Shown: positions 57,804-64,000 of the stretch, one piece after another
How positions within the stretch are numbered: the stretch's first letter is position 1
Layout of the letters: every line of letters starts with the position of its first letter
Assembly (NCBI GenBank): GCA_016125285.1
Contig: WGMA01000042.1
Location: 1-64,000, forward strand
Reading direction: 5' to 3'
Source: Phycisphaera sp.
GTDB lineage: Bacteria; Planctomycetota; Phycisphaerae; Phycisphaerales; Zrk34
Length of the DNA stretch: 64,000 bases
Made by a program: the position numbers and the translations under genes
Notes under the pieces: model-generated
Told to the model about the DNA's origin: nothing
Databases searched by the model: none
The model's input: the letters and a program-made list of their open reading frames with translations, nothing else

Positions 57804-58550
57804 ATGGTTCCACCGATCACACAGCCCGGAGCGTGGTACGTCGAGTCGTTCGGCGAGATGTATCCGTTGCTCTACCGGCACCGCGACGACGAGTCGGCGG
57901 CGGCGGAGGTGCGCGGGCTGGTGGGGCTGATGGGCGTCGCCCCTGCGGCGCGGATGCTGGACATCTGCTGCGGCAACGGGCGTCATATGGCGACGCTGCT
58001 CGACATGGGGTTTGACGTGACGGGTGTTGACCTGTCGGAGGCGCAGCTGCGTCGCGCCGCCGAGCGTGAGGGGTTCGACGGGCGGCTCGTGCAGGCCGAT
58101 GTGCGCGACCTGCCGTTCGACGCGTGTTTCGACGCCGCGGTGAACCTGTTCACCAGCTTCGGCTACTTCGAGTCCGACGACGAGAACGCCGCCGCGCTTC
58201 GGCAGATGGCCCGGGTGCTCAGGGCCGGCGGCGTGCTCGCGATGGACCTGATCAACCGTGAGAATCTCGAGCGCATCTTCGAGCCGCTGACACGCGACGA
58301 GATCGACGGCGTAACCGTCGAGTCGCGCCGCAGCCTCACCGACCAACGCAGCTACAAGCACACGACGGTGACCGACGGCGACGGCCGCGTGCACACGTTC
58401 AAGGAGTCCGTGCGGCTTTACCGGCCCGGCGAGATCGCGGCGCTGTTTGCCGATGCCGGACTGGGCGACGTGCGGATGTACGGCGATTACCACGGCCGGG
58501 CGTTCGAGCCCGACGCGCCGCGCATGATTGTGATCGGGACACGTGTATGA
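57804..58550 (+). CDS. Class I SAM-dependent methyltransferase
   Basis: This 248-residue enzyme starts at ATG 57804, near the family start YVESFGEMYPLLY. Motif I is MLDICCGNGRHMATLLDMG; VDLSEAQLRRA, DVRDLPFDACFDAAVNLFTSFGY and GGVLAMDLINRENL follow. It is the first gene of the bacillithiol operon: its stop overlaps the bshC start by four bases (ATGA). Its substrate may be a small thiol-pathway or unrelated molecule; this is not known. Confidence 0.88.
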   Translation: MVPPITQPGAWYVESFGEMYPLLYRHRDDESAAAEVRGLVGLMGVAPAARMLDICCGNGRHMATLLDMGFDVTGVDLSEAQLRRAAEREGFDGRLVQADVRDLPFDACFDAAVNLFTSFGYFESDDENAAALRQMARVLRAGGVLAMDLINRENLERIFEPLTRDEIDGVTVESRRSLTDQRSYKHTTVTDGDGRVHTFKESVRLYRPGEIAALFADAGLGDVRMYGDYHGRAFEPDAPRMIVIGTRV

Positions 58551-60118
58551 GAGAGATGACCACGCTGCCGATGACGACTGAGCCGGTCGATTACGCGCGT
58601 GACCTCGGCGTGCCGGGGTTCGGGCCGGGTGGTGTGATGGCGCGGCTCGCGGCCGGTGAGCTGACGGGCCGGGTGCCGCTGCTCAGCTTCGAGTCGCCCG
58701 CCGCGGCGAGCGCGTCACGTCACCTCGACCGCGCGGCGCTCGCGGACGTGTTGGCTTCGATCAACGCCGAGGCGGGCAACACGCTGGACGAGCGCGTCGT
58801 CGAGTCGATCCGGCACGACGCGGTGTTCGTGATCGCCGGTCAGCAGCCGGGCCTGCTGCTCGGGCCGATGTACACGCTGCTGAAGGCGGTGTCGGCGATC
58901 GGCGTAGCGCGGCGGCTGCGCGACACGCTGGGCGTGCCGGTGATCCCGGCGTTCTGGATCGCCGGGGAAGATCACGACATCGAGGAGGTCAATCGATGTT
59001 GGTTGGGCGGGCAGAAGCTCGTGCTGCCGCACGCGGAGCTGAATCACGCGGGGCCGCGCCCGCCGGTGGCGACGCTTTCGCTGGAGCCGTTCCGCGACGA
59101 CATCACGCGTTTCGTCGCGGAAACGCTCGGCGGACTGCCGCACGGGGCGTCGGTCACGGACCTCGTCGCGTCGGTGCGGTTCGACAGCTACGCGTCGATG
59201 TGTGCGGACCTGATGGCGCGGCTGCTCGGCCCGCACGGGCTGGTGCTCGTGGACCCGATGCGGCTGCGCCAGCTCGCCGCGCCGGTCATGGCTGACATGG
59301 CGGATCGGTGGGGCGAGTTGCGCGACGCGTTCGAGCGCGGCGGGGCGGCGATGCGCGACCTCGACCTCGCCGCGCCGATCGATCGACTCAACCTGTTCCG
59401 CCTCGGCCCCGACGGGCGCGACAGCGTCGACGATCCGTCCGGCCTCGGCGACGCGATCCGCGCCGACCCCAAACGCTACAGCCCCGGCGCGGCGCTGCGG
59501 CCGATTGTGCAGGACGCCGTGCTGCCCACCGTCGCGACGATCGCCGGGCCGACGGAGTTGCAATACCTTTGGCAGATCGACGCGATGTACGGCGTGGTCG
59601 GCGTGACACGGTCGGCGACGTGGCCACGTGTCAGCGCGACGTTCGTCGACCCGGCGACCGCGCAGATCGCGTCGCGTTTCGGCCTCCGCGGCGGTGACCT
59701 CCTCACGTGTCGCGCGAACGCCGACAGCCTTGAACGTGCCGCGGACTCCGACGCCAACGCAGATGTGGAAGAAGTGCGATCGCTCGGCGATGAGCTGCTC
59801 CGCCGCATCGATGCGCTGATGCAGCGGCACGACAGCAAACCCGTACGTAAGGCGCGCGAGTCGATCGAGTACCAGGTCGGCCGGGTGGTCGAGCGGGTCA
59901 CGCAGGACCGCGCCGCGCAGGCCGGGCTCGGGCGCAGTAACCTGCGTCGCGTGATCGACGCGGTGCTGCCCGACGGCGCGCCGCAGGATCGGCGGCTGTG
60001 TCCGCTGGAGATGCTCGCGGAGCACGGCACGGCGTGGATCACGTGGCTGATCGATCACCTCGACCCCGCGGCGGTGAAGCACTGCCTGGTCATCGAAGGA
60101 GCGACGAACGGTGGATAG
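58547..60118 (+). CDS. bshC: Bacillithiol biosynthesis cysteine-adding enzyme
   Basis: This 523-residue protein has the BshC core VFVIAGQQPGLLLGPMYTLLKAVSAI, then PVIPAFWIAGEDHDIEEVNRC. TELQYLWQI and a C-terminal coiled coil (SIEYQVGRVVERVTQDRA) complete a normal-length BshC. It adds cysteine to glucosaminyl-malate. Operon order is methyltransferase, bshC, bshB1, bshA, with starts overlapping. Confidence 0.93.
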   Translation: MREMTTLPMTTEPVDYARDLGVPGFGPGGVMARLAAGELTGRVPLLSFESPAAASASRHLDRAALADVLASINAEAGNTLDERVVESIRHDAVFVIAGQQPGLLLGPMYTLLKAVSAIGVARRLRDTLGVPVIPAFWIAGEDHDIEEVNRCWLGGQKLVLPHAELNHAGPRPPVATLSLEPFRDDITRFVAETLGGLPHGASVTDLVASVRFDSYASMCADLMARLLGPHGLVLVDPMRLRQLAAPVMADMADRWGELRDAFERGGAAMRDLDLAAPIDRLNLFRLGPDGRDSVDDPSGLGDAIRADPKRYSPGAALRPIVQDAVLPTVATIAGPTELQYLWQIDAMYGVVGVTRSATWPRVSATFVDPATAQIASRFGLRGGDLLTCRANADSLERAADSDANADVEEVRSLGDELLRRIDALMQRHDSKPVRKARESIEYQVGRVVERVTQDRAAQAGLGRSNLRRVIDAVLPDGAPQDRRLCPLEMLAEHGTAWITWLIDHLDPAAVKHCLVIEGATNGG

Positions 60119-60830
60119 CGTAGACGTGCTGGCGATCGGGGCGCACCCCGACGACGTGGAGATGACGATCGGCGGGACGCTGGCGAAGCTGATCGACCGC
60201 GGCAAGACCGTGGCGATCCTCGACATGACCCGCGGCGAGATGGGCACGCGCGGCACGCCCGAGACGCGTGACGCCGAGGCCGCCGCCGCCGCGCGCACGC
60301 TCGGCGCCGTCGCACGCTACAACCTCGACCTGCCCGACGGCATGATGCAGAACACGCTCGAAGCCCGCGCGATGCTCATCGAAAAGATCCGCCAGCTCAG
60401 GCCCAAGGTTGTGTTTGCCAACTACTGGGAAGACCTGCACCCCGATCACGCCGCGACCGGCCGGATCGTCTGCGACACGATGTACCCGTCGGGATTCGCG
60501 AAGTATCCCGTCGACGCGCCGCCGCACCGGCCGAAGGAATACTTCTTCTACCTGTCGCACTTCGTCTACGAGCCGAGCTTCATCGTCGACGTGACCGGCT
60601 ACTGGGACAGGAAGGTCGAGTCGGTCAGCTGTTATCACTCGCAGCTGCACAACCCGAACAACGACGAGAAGCTGACGTGGATCAGCGAGCCGACGTTCCT
60701 CACGCGGCTCGAGGCGCGGGCGCGGCACTACGGCAGCATGATCCGCTGCGAGTTCGGCGAGCCGCTGATCACGCGTCGGCCGGTGCCGATGGTGGACCCG
60801 GTAGACCACTACGAGCCGTTCTTTAACTGA
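60111..60830 (+). CDS. bshB1: Bacillithiol N-acetyl-glucosaminyl-malate deacetylase
   Basis: This 239-residue enzyme starts at GTG 60111, overlapping bshC by eight bases. The zinc-binding motif is AIGAHPDDVE, with HPDHAATGRIV carrying the third ligand. TRGEMGTRGT and the GMIRCEFGEPL-like end fit BshB1. It removes the acetyl group from GlcNAc-malate. It is the second step of bacillithiol synthesis. Confidence 0.93.
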   Translation: MDSVDVLAIGAHPDDVEMTIGGTLAKLIDRGKTVAILDMTRGEMGTRGTPETRDAEAAAAARTLGAVARYNLDLPDGMMQNTLEARAMLIEKIRQLRPKVVFANYWEDLHPDHAATGRIVCDTMYPSGFAKYPVDAPPHRPKEYFFYLSHFVYEPSFIVDVTGYWDRKVESVSCYHSQLHNPNNDEKLTWISEPTFLTRLEARARHYGSMIRCEFGEPLITRRPVPMVDPVDHYEPFFN

Positions 60831-60849
60831 CTCATCGGAGGGCGCGACG

Positions 60850-61965
60850 ATGAAGATCGCGATTTCGTGTCATCCCACGCAGGGCGGTTCGGGCGTCGTC
60901 GCGACGGAGCTGGCGATGGGCCTGGCCGAGCGCGGGCACGAGGTGCACCTGGTGTCGATGGAGAAGCCGTTCCGCCTGCCCGACAGCAGCAGCGTGGTGT
61001 ATCACTCGGTGCCGGTGACGGACTACCCGCTGTTCAAGCACCCGCCGCACGACCTGTCGCTGGCGAACAAGCTGGCGGAGGTGACGGTGCAGCACGACAT
61101 CGACGTGATCCACGCGCACTACGCGGTGCCGCACGCGGTCAGCGCGATCCTCGCGTCGAAGGCCGCGGCGCCGAACCACGTCAAGGTCGTCACGACGCTG
61201 CACGGCACGGACATCACGCTCGTCGGCTCGCACCGCGACTTCTACCGCGTGTGCCGCTGGGCGATGCTCGAGTGCGACGGGCTCACCGCCGTGTCGCAGT
61301 GGCTGACCGACGAGACCGTCAAGGCGTTCGCGCTCGACACGCCCCCGGCGATCATCCCGAACTTCGTCGACCGCGCGCGGTTCACCGACGTCGGCCGGGT
61401 CGCGCTGCCCGACTCCGGCGAGGTGCAGATCATGCACGCGTCGAACTTCCGCCCGGTCAAACGCGTGTTCGACGTCATCCGCGTGTTCCACCGCATCCAG
61501 GAGCAGCGGCCCGCGCGGCTGATCATGGTCGGCGACGGCCCGATGCGCGGCATGACCGAAGAGCTCGTCGCCGAGCTCGGCATCGTCGACCGCGTCAACT
61601 TCGTCGGACCGCAGAAGAACATCGAAGACCTCTACCGACGCAGCCACCTGTTCATCCTGCCCAGCGACTACGAATCGTTCGGCCTGTCGGCGCTGGAGGC
61701 GATGGCCTGCGGCACGCCCGTCGTCGCCAGCCGCGCGGGCGGCCTCGTCGAGGTGATCGACCACGGCGTGACGGGCCACCTGTGCCCGGTGGGTCACATC
61801 GACCGCTTCGCGGACTGTGCGCTGGCCATCCTGGCCAACCCGGAGGCCTGGTCGGCGATGAGCGCCGCCGCGTCGCGTGTGGCGATGGAGCGGTTCTGCA
61901 AGGACAAGATCCTCGCGCAGTACGAGGCGTTCTACGACCAGGTCGTCGCGGCGCCGGTCGCGTAA
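60850..61965 (+). CDS. bshA: N-acetyl-glucosaminyl L-malate synthase
   Basis: This 371-residue GT4 glycosyltransferase makes GlcNAc-malate, the first bacillithiol step. [30 protein letters not shown] is the BshA N-terminus, [11 protein letters not shown] the acceptor loop, [15 protein letters not shown] the domain link, and [20 protein letters not shown] the UDP-sugar motif. GGAG precedes ATG 60850, 19 bases after bshB1. Confidence 0.94.
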   Translation: MKIAISCHPTQGGSGVVATELAMGLAERGHEVHLVSMEKPFRLPDSSSVVYHSVPVTDYPLFKHPPHDLSLANKLAEVTVQHDIDVIHAHYAVPHAVSAILASKAAAPNHVKVVTTLHGTDITLVGSHRDFYRVCRWAMLECDGLTAVSQWLTDETVKAFALDTPPAIIPNFVDRARFTDVGRVALPDSGEVQIMHASNFRPVKRVFDVIRVFHRIQEQRPARLIMVGDGPMRGMTEELVAELGIVDRVNFVGPQKNIEDLYRRSHLFILPSDYESFGLSALEAMACGTPVVASRAGGLVEVIDHGVTGHLCPVGHIDRFADCALAILANPEAWSAMSAAASRVAMERFCKDKILAQYEAFYDQVVAAPVA

Positions 61966-62036
61966 GAATCGTTGCGAAGAGACATACGGATTGTCGCTCC
62001 GCCCGGTTATATTGATGTGTCAGCGACGGGCGCATC

Positions 62037-64000
62037 ATGGAACCGGACTCACAGCACCTCATCAATGAACTCCAGCGCGTTGGGATCCTCGCGCCGGACG
62101 ACGCCGAGGCGACGATCAGCTCGCTGGGCGGCGACCTGTCGTCCGTGGCCCCGGCGGAGCTCACGCGGACGCTGGCGCGGCGGGGCGTGCTGACCGAGCA
62201 CCAGGCGACGGTCACGCAGAATGGACAGGTCGACACGCTGACGATCGGCGAGTACGTCGTGCTCGACAAGATCGGCGCCGGGGGAATGGGCACGGTCTAC
62301 CGGGCGCGGCACAAGCTGATGCGGCGTGAGGTCGCGGTGAAGGTGCTGCCGAAGCACGTCGCGCAGGACGAGGCGCTGGTGCAGCGGTTCGTCCGCGAGG
62401 TGCAGGCGGCGGGGCGTCTGGTGCACCCCAACATCGTCACGGCGTTCGACGCGGGTAAGAAGGACGACCTCATCTACCTCGTGATGGAGTGCGTCAACGG
62501 CAAGGACCTCGGCGCGATCCTCACGCAGCGCGGCTCACCGCTGCCGGTAGAGCAAGCCATCGACTACGTGATCCAGGCGGCGCGCGGTCTGGCGTATGCC
62601 CACGCGCAGGGCGTGATCCACCGCGACATCAAGCCGGGCAATCTGCTGTTGAGCGATCAGGGCGTGGTGAAGGTCCTCGACATGGGGCTGGCGCGTGTCG
62701 AGTCGGAGGTGGGGGGCGCGGGTGACTATCAAACGCTGACGCACAGCGAGATGACGATGGGGACCGCGGCGTACATGGCGCCCGAGCAGGCGCGCGACGC
62801 CCGCACCGCGGACCACCGCGCCGACATCTACAGCCTCGGCTGCACGCTCTACCGCCTGCTGACCAACACCTATCCGTACTCGGGCGACTCGATGGTCGGC
62901 ACGCTGCTGGCGCATCAGCAAAGCCCGATCCCGCGGCTGCCCGCCGGCTTCTCGCCGCACCTCCAGCACGTGCTGGATCGCATGCTCGCCAAGGACCCGA
63001 GCGAACGCTTCGACTCGTGCGACGCGCTGATCGCATCGCTCGAATCAGTGTTGCGTGAGCTGCGGGGCAAATCGGCTGACACGGCCCCGCACATCCCCGT
63101 CGCGAAGCTCGCTCGGCACGAGCGCGACGCGTCGACCGGCGGAGCCGCGGATGAGTCGGTCTTTGCGCTCGACGATGGCGGCGACAGCGCACTGATGGAT
63201 CTCGCCGAGCAGTCGATGTCGCCGCGCTCATCGCATACGCCCGCGCCAACCCGCGCGGGATCCTACGTCTCGCCGAAGCGCGGCGGCGGCGTGGGCCTGT
63301 GGATCGGGCTTGGCGCGGGGCTCCTGGTCATTGTCGTGCCGATCGTCATGATCCTCTCCAACCGTGGCGTCGACAGACCGGCTGCATCGACCGGCCCGAC
63401 AACGAGCCAGAATGCAGCGCGCCCCGCTGGGGACAGCGATGTCACGCCGAGCGCGGCCTCTACGCCAGACGTGTTCACACGCGTGCCGGTCGTGCGCGCG
63501 GCGGACTCTCCCGACGCGTCGGCCTTGATGAACGGTGTCGAGCTTTCCGATTCGGAGTTCCCATCGCTCCCGATCGCCGAGGTCAAGGCGACGGGGCCCA
63601 ACGGACGGGTCATCGTCACAGCCGATCGTGACCGCAGGCAGGGCATGATCGCTGTGGGGCGCGGCGGTCGAGGCAAAGTCATCGCGGTGGGCACGCACCT
63701 GCTGGTCCTCCACCGGCCGGACCTCGTCGAGGCGATCCTCCGGTGGCACAATCCGCGCCCCGGCGGGCGGCTGTTCCTTGGCTCGACACGCTTTCAGGAC
63801 CTCCTCCGCGACCTGCCGACGCTGCCCGAGCGCTACACGATCGAAGCGTGGAGCCCGGGCCAGGCTGTGTCGCCGGGCGACGTGCTTATCTTTGATATCC
63901 TCGAGCGAACGCCGCAGCCGAACAAGCAGCAACTTGTACAATTGCAGCGGGAGATCGCGCAGGGCGCGTGCTTGGTCGTTGACGTTCCGCTGTGGTCGCG
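62037..64000 (+). CDS. Membrane-anchored Ser/Thr protein kinase (3' end outside window)
   Basis: At least 654 codons run from ATG 62037 to the window edge without a stop. Residues 1-60 form a helical N-terminal domain. The kinase domain spans about 64-340: glycine loop KIGAGGMGTVYRA, VAVKVL lysine, catalytic HRDIKPGNLLL, DMGLAR (in place of DFG) and APEQARDARTADHRADIYSLG. After a linker a transmembrane helix (LWIGLGAGLLVIVVPIVMIL, about 422-441) is followed by an exported domain with no recognised family (VIVTADRDRRQGMIAVGRGGRG). It is a PknB-type receptor kinase. The exported part probably senses or binds a ligand. Confidence 0.93.
   Translation, partial: MEPDSQHLINELQRVGILAPDDAEATISSLGGDLSSVAPAELTRTLARRGVLTEHQATVTQNGQVDTLTIGEYVVLDKIGAGGMGTVYRARHKLMRREVAVKVLPKHVAQDEALVQRFVREVQAAGRLVHPNIVTAFDAGKKDDLIYLVMECVNGKDLGAILTQRGSPLPVEQAIDYVIQAARGLAYAHAQGVIHRDIKPGNLLLSDQGVVKVLDMGLARVESEVGGAGDYQTLTHSEMTMGTAAYMAPEQARDARTADHRADIYSLGCTLYRLLTNTYPYSGDSMVGTLLAHQQSPIPRLPAGFSPHLQHVLDRMLAKDPSERFDSCDALIASLESVLRELRGKSADTAPHIPVAKLARHERDASTGGAADESVFALDDGGDSALMDLAEQSMSPRSSHTPAPTRAGSYVSPKRGGGVGLWIGLGAGLLVIVVPIVMILSNRGVDRPAASTGPTTSQNAARPAGDSDVTPSAASTPDVFTRVPVVRAADSPDASALMNGVELSDSEFPSLPIAEVKATGPNGRVIVTADRDRRQGMIAVGRGGRGKVIAVGTHLLVLHRPDLVEAILRWHNPRPGGRLFLGSTRFQDLLRDLPTLPERYTIEAWSPGQAVSPGDVLIFDILERTPQPNKQQLVQLQREIAQGACLVVDVPLWS

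Overview
The window is GC-rich DNA from a planctomycete, most likely of the Phycisphaerae type. That placement is inferred from gene content: a DUF1501 / DUF1549-DUF1553 / planctomycete-cytochrome operon, DUF1080 and sulfatase genes, a MerR gene coupled to DUF1844, and a protein kinase with DMG in place of DFG. No rRNA is present, so the class is not proven.

Positions 1 to about 20,771 are an integrated tailed-phage element (prophage). Its right end lies in a tRNA-Pro(CGG) gene, and its left end is outside the window. On the minus strand are a prohead protease/major capsid fusion (cut by the window start), a portal protein, a small zinc ribbon, the terminase large subunit and a small partner gene. 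Five small plus-strand genes follow, then a Fic protein with its own operator-like promoter, and a ParB-methyltransferase fusion. Next comes a 471 bp non-coding hairpin array. A minus-strand replication and recombination block follows: primase-polymerase/helicase, SF2 helicase, RusA, DUF669, a Sak4-like ATPase, a RecE-like nuclease and a winged-helix protein. After a repeat-rich strand switch, a sigma-like factor, a small protein and a large serine recombinase read rightwards into the tRNA. A deletion appears to have removed the 3' half of the zinc ribbon gene and the 5' third of the portal gene, so the prophage is probably defective. A tRNA-like RNA with a long variable arm lies at 15,248-15,336.

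The rest is chromosome. Positions 20.8-31.2 kb hold a four-gene exported operon (minus). Positions 31.5-36.8 kb hold dapA, an SGNH hydrolase, a DEAD-box helicase, alanine racemase and an SseB-like gene. Positions 36.9-39.7 kb hold SRP RNA-dnaX-ybaB-recR, where dnaX ends in a textbook -1 frameshift signal leading into a tau tail. Positions 39.7-44.9 kb hold exported carbohydrate-related genes (GH99-like, two lectin-fold proteins, a sulfatase) and two tiny membrane proteins. Positions 45-50.3 kb hold rpoN and rny, each behind a long non-coding leader with a good sigma-70 promoter, and a Tat-exported protein. Positions 50.3-53.7 kb hold pdxJ, a RAYT transposase with its REP palindromes, and metG with an AT-richer patch. 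Positions 54-57.7 kb hold a phosphotransferase, a PPIase, DUF1844-MerR and an ExbB/TolQ homologue. Positions 57.8-62 kb hold a methyltransferase followed by the complete bacillithiol set bshC-bshB1-bshA. A receptor-type Ser/Thr kinase runs off the right edge.

Intergenic spaces repeatedly hold imperfect palindromes built from short oligomers, and these are listed separately. Starts were chosen from ribosome-binding sites and family N-termini where possible. No database search was run.
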